From the NCBI GenBank assembly GCA_030690175.1, contig JAUYHE010000043.1:1-7345 (forward strand): a stretch of 7,345 nt of DNA. The letters are read 5' to 3'. This document shows positions 1 through 5,639 of this stretch, piece by piece (positions within the stretch are counted from its first letter, which is position 1; the number at the start of each line of letters is the position of its first letter). Made by a program: the position numbers and the translations under genes. The notes below the pieces were generated by a model that was given only the letters and a program-made list of their open reading frames with translations, had not been told where the DNA came from and did no database searches. The DNA comes from a bacterium (GTDB taxonomy: Bacteria; Patescibacteriota; Microgenomatia; Woykebacterales; RBG-16-39-9b).

Positions 1-1161
1 ATCATTGTGATGGAAGAACCAGAAATCCTTTACTCTAGAGTACTTTTACCTCATTATCTCCGAGATCAAATCCCATTTGAAAGACTACACATACGAAAGC
101 CAGAAAGTTACGAAGAAAACAGAGTAGAATTTATGAAAGGAGTAAGGGCGGGTAGAATTAATATTCAGAAAAAAGAAGTTACGCTTTCAAATGGAGAAAA
201 AATTACTTACAAAAAACTTCTAATCGCTTCTGGTGGCAAAGTTAATAAACTCCAAGTGCCAGGTGCAGATCTAAAAGGTATAACTTATCTACGGACAATC
301 CAGGACGTTCAAGAAATTAAAAGTCTCATGAAAAAGGCCAAAAATAGTGTAGTTATTGGCGGGGGTTTTATAGGTATTGAGTATGCTCAAAGCTTTGTGA
401 AAGCTGGGTTGAAAGCTACTTGCGTCACCCGCGAACCCTTTTTTTGGAGCGGAGTAGTTGGTGAAAACATGGGGAAGTTTATCAATAAAATCTTGCAGGA
501 AAATGGTGTGGATATAGTCGCCGTAGACGAAGCAGTTGAGTTTGTTGGTAATAATAGTTTGGAAGAGGTGAGGTTAAAAAGTGGTAAAAAAGTTCCAGCA
601 GATATCGTCGGTGTAGGAATAGGAATTCATATGGATCTGGATCATTTGGTTGGTTCTGGAATAAAAATTGATAAAGGCGTCATTACGAACGAATATTTAG
701 AGACAGACGCATCGGATGTCTGGGCAGCAGGGGACATTGCGCAGTTTTACGACGTAATATTTAACAAACACCACCAAATGGGAAATTGGTCCAACGCCGC
801 TGCCCAAGGTAAAGTAGTGGGCCCAAATATGGTCGCCGGTTGGGGATCGAGCCGCTCAGGACGAGAGCAATTTATCACGGTTTCGGCTTACACCATCAGC
901 ATCTTTGATGTACCGTTTACCTTTATGGGAGATCCAGTTGTGGATTGGGAGACGGAAATTGTGGAGAGAGGCTCGATCGAAGATGGTACGCTTGGCCGTA
1001 TTCATTTGAAAGATGGAGCCATTACTGGTGCGGCGCTGCTAAATCTTTCAGTCGACCGCCGACCAATTGAAGAATTAATAAAAAATCGTGTTAAAATAAG
1101 CGTTGGTAAGGAGAAGCTGGCAGATACAAGTTTTGAACTCAATTCACTTCTTCCTACCTAA
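1..1161 (+). CDS. NAD(P)/FAD-dependent oxidoreductase, 5' truncated by window edge
   Basis: The reading frame is open from base 1 (Ile-Ile-Val-Met-Glu-Glu) to TAA at 1159-1161, so the true start and the first FAD-binding Rossmann motif lie upstream. Numbering from the Val codon at 7, a family-typical EPEILYSRVLLPHYL segment opens the visible part. LLIASGG (71-77) is the strand-end motif after the first FAD lobe. VVIGGGFIGIEYAQSF (115-130) is the NAD(P)H-binding GxGxxG-type loop, and the TDASDVWAAGDIAQF segment (233-247) is the second FAD motif with its Asp. The fold is that of two-dinucleotide-binding flavoproteins such as ferredoxin or rubredoxin reductases. No redox CxxC is visible, so a thioredoxin-reductase-type disulfide mechanism is not supported. 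The electron acceptor cannot be named. The gene is followed after 5 bases by a metal transporter and is probably co-transcribed with it. Confidence 0.9.
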   Translation: MIVMEEPEILYSRVLLPHYLRDQIPFERLHIRKPESYEENRVEFMKGVRAGRINIQKKEVTLSNGEKITYKKLLIASGGKVNKLQVPGADLKGITYLRTIQDVQEIKSLMKKAKNSVVIGGGFIGIEYAQSFVKAGLKATCVTREPFFWSGVVGENMGKFINKILQENGVDIVAVDEAVEFVGNNSLEEVRLKSGKKVPADIVGVGIGIHMDLDHLVGSGIKIDKGVITNEYLETDASDVWAAGDIAQFYDVIFNKHHQMGNWSNAAAQGKVVGPNMVAGWGSSRSGREQFITVSAYTISIFDVPFTFMGDPVVDWETEIVERGSIEDGTLGRIHLKDGAITGAALLNLSVDRRPIEELIKNRVKISVGKEKLADTSFELNSLLPT

Positions 1162-1166
1162 GAAGA

Positions 1167-1895
1167 ATGGATTTACCAAAAGCAAAAAATTCCTTTTCCG
1201 AATCTCATAAAGTATCCTCAAACCTACGTGACATTATCCTCGGTGGGCAAGACGGACTCGTCAATGTTTTGGGGATAGTACTGGGGGTTGCGGTCGCTTC
1301 GCAAGATCTTCGAATTATATTGGCCGCAGGACTGGCCGCCACTTTCGCCGAGAGCGTGTCTATGGCCGCGGTTGCTTACACTTCAACTCGCGCCGAGCAG
1401 TCCTATTATCAAAGCGAACTGGAACGAGAAAAGAAGGAAATAGAAGAAATTCCAGAGGCCGAAATAGAAGAGATAAGGGAAATCTACAGACACAAAGGAT
1501 TTTCTGGAAAATTACTTGAAGACGTGGTTAAAAAAATCACCTCAAACAAAGAAGTATGGCTAGATGAGATGATGAAATTTGAGCTTGGTTTACAAGATGC
1601 CGGCGCAAAAAATGCGTTTTTAAGTGGCGTGGTGGTTGGGTTTGCGGCGTTTGTAGGATCGCTTATCCCGATGCTGCCTTTCTTCTTTTTGAACTACGTG
1701 CAGATATCAATAAGCGAAGCGGTTTGGATATCATTAGCAATTTCGGCCCTTACCCTATTTGTTGTCGGAGCGTATAAAGCTAAGACTACGGTAGGTGATT
1801 GGAAAAAATCTGGCGCTGAAATTGCGGTAATTGGAATAGTCTCCGCTCTTATAGGGTACATCGTTGGCCTTTTCTTCAGAGCCCCACCCGTATAA
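1167..1895 (+). CDS. VIT1/CCC1-family Fe2+/Mn2+ transporter
   Basis: A 242-residue membrane protein of the vacuolar iron transporter (CCC1/VIT1, formerly DUF125) family, which moves Fe2+ or Mn2+ out of the cytosol. The family signature RDIILGGQDGLVNVLGIVLG is at 21-40 (helix 1), and the next helix carries FAESVSMAAVAYTSTRAE (60-77). A charged cytosolic segment, about 78-145, is rich in Glu and contains KGF, KEVWLDEMM and E-GL; it corresponds to the metal-binding domain of the family. Helices follow at about 150-176, 185-203 and 217-237. This is five membrane segments in total and a normal family length. The start is ATG at 1167; only a weak AAGAAG precedes it, which fits translation coupled to the upstream oxidoreductase that stops 5 bases before. 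The exact metal cannot be read from the sequence. Confidence 0.93.
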   Translation: MDLPKAKNSFSESHKVSSNLRDIILGGQDGLVNVLGIVLGVAVASQDLRIILAAGLAATFAESVSMAAVAYTSTRAEQSYYQSELEREKKEIEEIPEAEIEEIREIYRHKGFSGKLLEDVVKKITSNKEVWLDEMMKFELGLQDAGAKNAFLSGVVVGFAAFVGSLIPMLPFFFLNYVQISISEAVWISLAISALTLFVVGAYKAKTTVGDWKKSGAEIAVIGIVSALIGYIVGLFFRAPPV

Positions 1896-1908
1896 ATAAC
1901 ATACTCTA

Positions 1909-1930
1909 GCTAGCCATTAAGATGGCTAGC
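1909..1930 (+). terminator. 9-bp hairpin after the VIT-type gene
   Basis: GCTAGCCAT (1909-1917) and ATGGCTAGC (1922-1930) form a perfect 9-bp stem with the 4-base loop TAAG, 14 bases after the transporter stop codon. The position suits a transcript end, but no T-tract follows, so it may be a 3'-protecting hairpin or an imperfect terminator instead of a canonical intrinsic terminator. Confidence 0.4.
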
Positions 1931-1932
1931 GC

Positions 1933-1993
1933 AGGACTCGAGAATACTTGAGAAATTGAGAAGCTCGAAAAATTCGAAAGTATGAAGAGTCCT
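1933..1993. repeat. Nested inverted repeat upstream of the promoter
   Basis: AGGACTC (1933-1939) pairs with GAGTCCT (1987-1993). Inside it ATACTT (1944-1949) pairs with AAGTAT (1978-1983), and CGAA/TTCG (1966-1969, 1973-1976) caps the structure. The arrangement predicts a long interrupted hairpin ending 6 bases before the -35 box of the next promoter. It could be a read-through RNA structure or a regulatory DNA site; the sequence alone does not decide. Confidence 0.35.
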
Positions 1994-1999
1994 ATAGCC

Positions 2000-2028
2000 T
2001 TTACTTTTAGGTCTTTTTGTGCTATAAT
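2000..2028 (+). promoter_or_regulatory. Sigma70-type promoter with extended -10
   Basis: TTTACT (2000-2005), a 17-base spacer and a perfect TATAAT (2023-2028) preceded by TGC (2020-2022) make an extended -10 promoter. Transcription would start near 2035 and give a leader of about 35 bases ahead of the AAAGGAG ribosome site at 2058-2064. It should drive the small ORF at 2071 and the secreted protein gene at 2367 as one transcript. Confidence 0.65.
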
Positions 2029-2070
2029 TTTCCCTAATTCATTTAGCCGAGCAATAGAAAGGAGATGCAC

Positions 2071-2334
2071 GTGCTTGGCTTGTTCAACAGGCTAGTCGCG
2101 GTTTTCTGGAGGTTCTTCCGTCGCTCAACCCGGACTTCTCCGCTACCTTCGTTGGTTGCGGGTGGGTCTAGGACTGGCGCGAGACTTCCGCGGAACCGCT
2201 CACGTCGGAACGGTCGTCGCCACCTGCGACACCGATTCCGGACGAGAAGGCTGGTCCGGAGACAGAGGAACCGTCGGGTGAAGCGAATCTTTCGCCGACT
2301 CCGACAGCCTCTTCAGTTCCCGGTGGCCGCCTAA
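2071..2334 (+). CDS. Small Arg-rich ORF, possibly a frameshifted gene
   Basis: I do not recognise this protein. It follows a strong promoter and a good ribosome site, AAAGGAG at 2058-2064, 6 bases before GTG 2071. An in-frame ATG at 2065 is too close to that site, so GTG is preferred. The product (87 residues) starts with a hydrophobic stretch, LGLFNRLVAVFWRFF, that could be a signal or membrane segment. After about residue 18 it becomes extremely arginine-rich (for example RSRRNGRRHLRHRFRTRR). That composition is typical of GC-rich coding DNA read in the wrong frame: the neighbouring frame encodes a Pro/Thr/Ser-rich segment like the linker of the next gene. The start signals therefore look real, but the C-terminal two thirds of this frame probably is not the ancestral protein. 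A genuine basic protein cannot be excluded. Confidence 0.35.
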   Translation: MLGLFNRLVAVFWRFFRRSTRTSPLPSLVAGGSRTGARLPRNRSRRNGRRHLRHRFRTRRLVRRQRNRRVKRIFRRLRQPLQFPVAA

Positions 2335-2363
2335 CAACGACCGCTCGATTCAAGGAGGTATAA
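2121..2363 (+). pseudogene. Pro/Thr/Ser-rich coding remnant in the alternate frame
   Basis: In the frame whose codons start at 2121 the sequence reads as plausible protein: a short NPDFSATFVG segment, then an in-frame TAG at 2169-2171, then a long low-complexity stretch containing SPPATPIPDEKAGPETEEP and SPTPTASSVPGG, ending at TAA 2361-2363. This resembles the SPTPNNPTPTATPVASS linker of the next gene in composition and codon use. The frame has no ATG, GTG or TTG start and is one base out of register with the frame that has the promoter, ribosome site and hydrophobic start. One shift near 2110-2125 plus loss of the TAG would join them. I read this as a decayed secreted-protein gene, or a place with sequence or assembly errors. 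Confidence 0.35.
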
Positions 2364-2366
2364 AAA

Positions 2367-3071
2367 GTGAGAGGGGTTTTTCTTTTGATCGCGGCTATGC
2401 TCGCGATCGGCACCCTGGCCATCGGCGCCAACAGCGCTGGGGCACGCGGCTCCCACGTGGAGTACGTGGTGCCGGATCAGACGGGTCTCAACGTGGAGAC
2501 CCACGGTAACGGTTTGGTCGAGGTGGAGGTGGACGTCTGCATTACTGCAGGTGGAAGCTTCAGCTTCGACATCCTGATTTCATCGGATCGGGAGGGAGAC
2601 AGCGACCTTACCGTCCGGAAGCAGGGGAACCCCGACATCAAGTCGTGGTTCGCTCTGGAACCGGCAAAGGTTGCTTTACCATCGGTCGGTACGGCCGTGA
2701 AGGTAACCATCTCGCCGCCGGAGGGTCAGGGGTTGTCACAGCCGGCATCGGTGCGTATCCAGGAAGTCGGGGACGGCCCCGCGCCTGGTGGGCACCACGG
2801 AGTAAAGGTGAGAGTGGACTGCGTGAAGCAGCCTGCTCCGATTCCGAGTCCAACACCGAACAACCCGACGCCGACAGCGACGCCGGTGGCGTCATCGGCC
2901 GGACCGCTGCCGCCGACGCCGACACCACAGATTCCTACAGAGTTACCGAACTCTGGTGGACAACCGCTCGAGCAAAGGGACTCCCCTTGGAGGTACCTGT
3001 TGATCGGCGGAGGTGTCCTGGTCCTTTCGGGAGTTTACTTGGCCTTGCGCTCTTGGCGTGGAGTCCGGTAA
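2367..3071 (+). CDS. Secreted, LPNSG sortase-type anchored surface protein
   Basis: Translation starts at GTG 2367, with AAGGAGGT at 2352-2359 (7 bases between), the best ribosome site in the window. The 234-residue product opens with a signal peptide (hydrophobic 4-21; likely cleavage after ANSA at 24 or AGA at 26). A beta-rich domain of about 30-155 follows, with two cysteines (58 and 152) that could form a disulfide. Then comes a Pro/Thr linker (156-191), the motif LPNSG (193-197), a hydrophobic helix (209-227) and a basic tail RSWRGVR. Signal peptide, LPxTG-like motif, helix and positive tail are the parts of a sortase cell-wall sorting signal; LPNSG has Ser where Thr is usual. No sortase gene is in the window. 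The domain is not recognised. The gene is markedly GC-rich compared with its neighbours. Confidence 0.8.
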   Translation: MRGVFLLIAAMLAIGTLAIGANSAGARGSHVEYVVPDQTGLNVETHGNGLVEVEVDVCITAGGSFSFDILISSDREGDSDLTVRKQGNPDIKSWFALEPAKVALPSVGTAVKVTISPPEGQGLSQPASVRIQEVGDGPAPGGHHGVKVRVDCVKQPAPIPSPTPNNPTPTATPVASSAGPLPPTPTPQIPTELPNSGGQPLEQRDSPWRYLLIGGGVLVLSGVYLALRSWRGVR

Positions 3072-3090
3072 CCGAACAAGGGTGCCAGCG

Positions 3091-3135
3091 GGGCCGCCAG
3101 TATGCAACGAGTTTACTCGAAGCAGCTGGCGGCCC
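3091..3135 (+). terminator. Strong GC hairpin after the surface-protein gene
   Basis: GGGCCGCCAG (3091-3100) and CTGGCGGCCC (3126-3135) pair perfectly over 10 bases. The loop holds a second hairpin, CGAG/CTCG (3108-3111, 3116-3119). It lies 20 bases after the stop codon and is followed by the weakly T-rich TCACTATTTCTT, so it is a plausible but non-canonical terminator at the right edge of the GC-rich island. Confidence 0.5.
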
Positions 3136-3165
3136 TCACTATTTCTTGGCATTGACAAATTGGTT

Positions 3166-3171
3166 TAAAAT
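3166..3171 (+). promoter_or_regulatory. Possible -10 box for a near-leaderless ZIP gene
   Basis: TAAAAT at 3166-3171 ends 6 bases before the ATG at 3178, and no Shine-Dalgarno is present, which fits a leaderless transcript. TTGACA at 3152-3157 is a perfect -35 but lies only 8 bases upstream of this -10, and no acceptable -10 lies 16-18 bases after it. ATTGA (3151-3155) and TCAAT (3171-3175) form a short inverted repeat around the site. The assignment is tentative. Confidence 0.3.
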
Positions 3172-3177
3172 CAATTG

Positions 3178-3927
3178 ATGAGCGTCTTGTTTTTCATCGT
3201 CATCTTCAGCTTTCTTGAAGCTACTGTTTCCCTGGTAGGTGGAGTAGTGCTTCTTTGGCAAGCGCAGCTAGCCAAAAAAATCTCTCTTTATTTAATTAGT
3301 TTCTCCGCCGGCGCCCTGCTTAGCGTAGCTTTACTCGATCTTTTACCAGAAGCAATTGAAAAAAGCGGTCAAACAAATCAAGTGGTCGCGTTTTTACTTG
3401 CTGGCTTTTTATTATTTTTTATTATTGAACGTTTGCTTCTGTGGAATCACGGTCACGAAACTGAAGAAAAAGAAACCCATGCTTATACCAGTTTGGTTGC
3501 CATAGGAGATACGGTCCATAATTTTATCGACGGAATAGTAATTGGCGCTACTTTTTTGGTTGACATTCATTTGGGTATTATTACCACTATCGCGGTTATC
3601 TTTCACGAGATCCCTCAAGAAGTGGGCGATTTTTCCATTATGCTTCACGGTGGTCTTTCAAAAATGCGGGTTTTTGTTTACAATTTAATTTCTTCCCTGG
3701 CTACGGTAATTGGGGCTATTTCGATATTTATCCTGGGAAATCGAGTTGAAAGCGGCGTCTCCCTTTTTATTGCTCTAGTGGCAGGTGGATTATTGTATAT
3801 TGCTTCATCGGACCTTTTGCCTCAAATTGCCAAAGAGGAACATTTTCTGAAAGTTTTTATTCAGATTGTCCTTTTACTAGCCGGTATTGGCGTCATTTTT
3901 ACCGTTGGCCAAATAACTAATGTTTAG
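3178..3927 (+). CDS. ZIP-family metal (Zn2+/Fe2+) transporter
   Basis: A 249-residue ZIP (SLC39-like) transporter that would bring divalent metals, chiefly Zn2+ or Fe2+, into the cytosol. The N-terminal helix SFLEATVSLVGGVVLL (11-26) and the SFSAGALLSVALLDLLPEAI segment (41-60) are family-typical. A short histidine loop HGHETEEKETH (91-101) lies in the cytosolic region between the third and fourth helices. The binuclear metal site is intact: HNFIDG (114-119, His114, Asn115, Asp118) in helix 4 and HEIPQEVGD (143-151, His143, Glu144, Glu148) in helix 5. Three further helices follow, for eight in all. ATG 3178 is chosen over the TTG just before it because it puts the first helix at the usual distance. 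No ribosome site is visible. The A/T-rich codons contrast sharply with the island upstream. Confidence 0.93.
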   Translation: MSVLFFIVIFSFLEATVSLVGGVVLLWQAQLAKKISLYLISFSAGALLSVALLDLLPEAIEKSGQTNQVVAFLLAGFLLFFIIERLLLWNHGHETEEKETHAYTSLVAIGDTVHNFIDGIVIGATFLVDIHLGIITTIAVIFHEIPQEVGDFSIMLHGGLSKMRVFVYNLISSLATVIGAISIFILGNRVESGVSLFIALVAGGLLYIASSDLLPQIAKEEHFLKVFIQIVLLLAGIGVIFTVGQITNV

Positions 3928-3950
3928 GATTTTAAAGTACCCCAAATTTC

Positions 3951-3979
3951 TTGACTTTTAATAACTGCCTAGTTACGAT
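3951..3979 (+). promoter_or_regulatory. Promoter for the response regulator operon
   Basis: TTGACT (3951-3956), a 17-base spacer and TACGAT (3974-3979) match the sigma70 consensus at 5 and 4 of 6 positions. Transcription would start near 3986, giving a very short leader that carries the AAGAGGA ribosome site (3986-3992) 4 bases before ATG 3997. It would drive the receiver and the GalT-like gene, and probably the SufT-like gene. Confidence 0.5.
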
Positions 3980-3996
3980 GTTGGTAAGAGGACTAG

Positions 3997-4380
3997 ATGG
4001 AAAACGCTGAACCCAAAAAAGTTTTAGTGGTTGATGATGAAGCAGCTGTTAGAGAAATCTATAGCAAGGAATTTACTAATTCTGGTTTCAAAGTTTCTCT
4101 TGCAGCTAACGGCGAAGAAGGTCTTTTAAAAGCTGGGGAGGAAAACCCAGACCTTATTTTGCTGGATGTAATGATGCCCAAGATGAGTGGTATTGACACC
4201 CTCAAGAATCTTAAAAATAATGATTTAACTAAAAAAATTCCGGTTTTGCTGCTAACCAATTTGGGCGAGGAGCAAATCATCAAGGAGGGATTTGGAATTG
4301 GGGCTGACGGCTACCTTCTCAAAGTTTCTTACACTCCCGCGCAAGTTGTTGCAGAATGCCGCAAATTCTTAGGTGAATGA
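3997..4380 (+). CDS. Single-domain response regulator (CheY-like receiver)
   Basis: The 127 residues form one complete receiver domain with no output domain. All key residues are visible: the acidic pair Asp13-Asp14 in VLVVDDE, the phospho-accepting Asp57 in LILLDVMMPKMSG, Thr87 in VLLLTN and Lys109 in DGYLLK. It should be phosphorylated by a histidine kinase encoded elsewhere and act by protein-protein contact. Ribosome site AAGAGGA lies just before ATG 3997. The stop codon overlaps the next start as ATGA, which points to translational coupling with the GalT-like enzyme. Stand-alone receivers work in chemotaxis, phosphorelays or pilus control; nothing here says which. Confidence 0.93.
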   Translation: MENAEPKKVLVVDDEAAVREIYSKEFTNSGFKVSLAANGEEGLLKAGEENPDLILLDVMMPKMSGIDTLKNLKNNDLTKKIPVLLLTNLGEEQIIKEGFGIGADGYLLKVSYTPAQVVAECRKFLGE

Positions 4381-5192
4381 AAGAAGATTTCGAGTTTACA
4401 AAAAATCCAGTATCAGAAAAATGGGTGATTCTTTCTCCAAAGAGAGCAAAACGGCCCATCTTGACCCCAGGTACTGAACCGCCTTGTCCCTTTTGTCCTG
4501 GTCACGAAGACCTAACACCACCTGAAAGCTATCGAATAGGTGACGGTCAAAAAAACAAATCCGGTTGGCAAATACGGGTGGTTCCGAATAAATACCCCTT
4601 CGCTCCTATTCACGAAGTAATAGTTGACTCGCCCGATCATAGCGCCAGCTTTTTTGACCATACTCAAGAGCGTATCGCAAAATTGTTAAAAGTTTATAAA
4701 AGTAGGTTTCTTTATTGGCAAGGAAAGGGGCAGGTGGTGATTTTTTATAATTACGGTATTGCCGCTGCCGCCTCGCTACCACACCCGCACGCTCAATTGG
4801 CAGTGATACCAAAAAATGTTCAGATGGACGTAACTAGATCGGTGACTCCAGAAAATATTATGCATGAAAGTAAATATTTCACGGTCTTTATTCCCCAGGC
4901 AAGCGGCTGGCCATACGAGGTATGGTTTTTGCCAAAAAGACGGGGAAGGCTTTTTGGTAACGTTGCTAACCCAGAGATAGATAATTTGGCCGAACTACTT
5001 TCGAAAGTGTTGAAAAAATTGGAAAAGATATTGGGTGAAAGATTTCCCTTTAATTTCCACATTTATCATGGTGGTGATTGGTATCTGCGGTTAATCCCGC
5101 GCCAAAGGATTATCGGTGGATTTGAACTAGCCACTGGTGTCTACGTCCACTCCACCGATCCAAAAGGGGCAGCGAAACAAATTTCCTGGTAA
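4377..5192 (+). CDS. GalT-like hexose-1-phosphate uridylyltransferase
   Basis: A 271-residue member of the galactose-1-phosphate uridylyltransferase (HIT-fold) family. FTKNPVSEKWVILSPKRAKR (7-26) is the family N-terminus. CPFC (Cys37, Cys40) is the usual zinc pair. Residues 69-84 (VPNKYPFAPIHEVIVD) include His79, and LPHPHAQL (134-141) holds the catalytic His-Pro-His motif, with His138 the expected nucleotidylated residue. A GGFELATGVYVH segment near the C-terminus is also typical. It is shorter than classical GalT (about 350 residues), so the substrate may be another sugar phosphate, as in ADP-glucose phosphorylase relatives. ATG 4377 overlaps the receiver stop by 4 bases, and AGGTG at 4371-4375 is too close for normal initiation, so re-initiation is likely. 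No other Leloir gene is in the window, so calling it galT would overstate the case. Confidence 0.85.
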   Translation: MKEDFEFTKNPVSEKWVILSPKRAKRPILTPGTEPPCPFCPGHEDLTPPESYRIGDGQKNKSGWQIRVVPNKYPFAPIHEVIVDSPDHSASFFDHTQERIAKLLKVYKSRFLYWQGKGQVVIFYNYGIAAAASLPHPHAQLAVIPKNVQMDVTRSVTPENIMHESKYFTVFIPQASGWPYEVWFLPKRRGRLFGNVANPEIDNLAELLSKVLKKLEKILGERFPFNFHIYHGGDWYLRLIPRQRIIGGFELATGVYVHSTDPKGAAKQISW

Positions 5193-5205
5193 AATAAATG
5201 CCCAC

Positions 5206-5505
5206 ATGGTCAACGAAAAGACAGTCTATACAAAATTAAAAACCGTTTTTGATCCAGAGCTTCATATCAATATTGTTGACCTTGGCCTTATTTATGATGT
5301 AAGGATAGAGGATTCCACAGTAAAAATTTTAATGACCCTTACTTTTTCGGGCTGCCCACTTGGAGCTTTAATTCATAAAGAGATAAACGAAGCTATCGGT
5401 AAAATTCCAGGTGTAAAAAAGGTTGAATTAGAAATAACATTCAATCCTTCTTGGGATTTTTCAAAAGTCAGTGAAACAGCCAGAGAGCAACTTGGCCTGA
5501 TTTAA
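5206..5505 (+). CDS. MIP18/SufT-like (DUF59) iron-sulfur assembly protein
   Basis: The 99-residue product is a single MIP18 (DUF59, PaaD/SufT-like) domain. FDPELHINIVDLGLIYDV is the family core, with Asp and Glu of the DPE motif. LTFSGCPLG carries the invariant cysteine, and EITFNPSWDFSKVSETAREQ is the typical end with W. Proteins of this family help mature iron-sulfur proteins. ATG 5206 is chosen because homology begins a few residues later. The frame is open further upstream (to 5137), but that part overlaps the GalT-like gene and looks non-coding. The start lies 13 bases after the GalT-like stop and has no clear ribosome site, so it probably depends on the operon transcript. No suf or isc genes are in the window. 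Confidence 0.88.
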   Translation: MVNEKTVYTKLKTVFDPELHINIVDLGLIYDVRIEDSTVKILMTLTFSGCPLGALIHKEINEAIGKIPGVKKVELEITFNPSWDFSKVSETAREQLGLI

Positions 5506-5535
5506 CAAGGTGGGAATAAGCTATAACCGCAAGAT

Positions 5536-5588
5536 GTAATCGTAAGATTACCTGCCCGCAATGCTACGCATAGCGTTACAGGTGGGCA
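5536..5588 (+). other. Two consecutive hairpins ahead of the CvpA-CAP gene
   Basis: GTAATC (5536-5541) and GATTAC (5546-5551) form a 6-bp hairpin closed by GTAA, a GNRA-type tetraloop. Directly after it TGCCC (5553-5557) pairs with GGGCA (5584-5588) around an inner stem AATGCTA/TAGCGTT (5560-5566, 5571-5577; one G-U pair, loop CGCA). Neither hairpin has a T-tract. They could end or protect the upstream transcript, or be a regulatory element of unknown type. They lie upstream of the predicted start of the next transcript. Confidence 0.45.
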
Positions 5589-5613
5589 TCTCGCGCCTGT
5601 TTCTCTAGTGATA

Positions 5614-5619
5614 TATAAT
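5614..5619 (+). promoter_or_regulatory. -10 box before the CvpA-CAP gene
   Basis: TATAAT at 5614-5619, inside GTGATATATAAT, is a perfect -10 hexamer. No -35 is recognisable at 16-18 bases upstream. The predicted start near 5626 would fall inside or just before the AAGGAG ribosome site (5625-5630), so the 5' leader may be very short. Confidence 0.4.
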
Positions 5620-5639
5620 TTACGAAGGAGAAACAAAAT

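Noticed and set aside
2168..3158. Several minus-strand open frames across the GC-rich island
   Set aside because: They are opposite the better-supported + strand gene, lack start signals and have unnatural composition.
2645..3178. A 177-residue open frame inside and beyond the secreted protein gene
   Set aside because: It overlaps a well-supported gene in another frame, has no ribosome site and shows no recognisable domain; long spurious frames are expected in GC-rich DNA.
5137..5205. N-terminal extension of the SufT-like protein
   Set aside because: It overlaps the end of the GalT-like gene, does not resemble the family and is unnecessary because ATG 5206 gives a complete domain.
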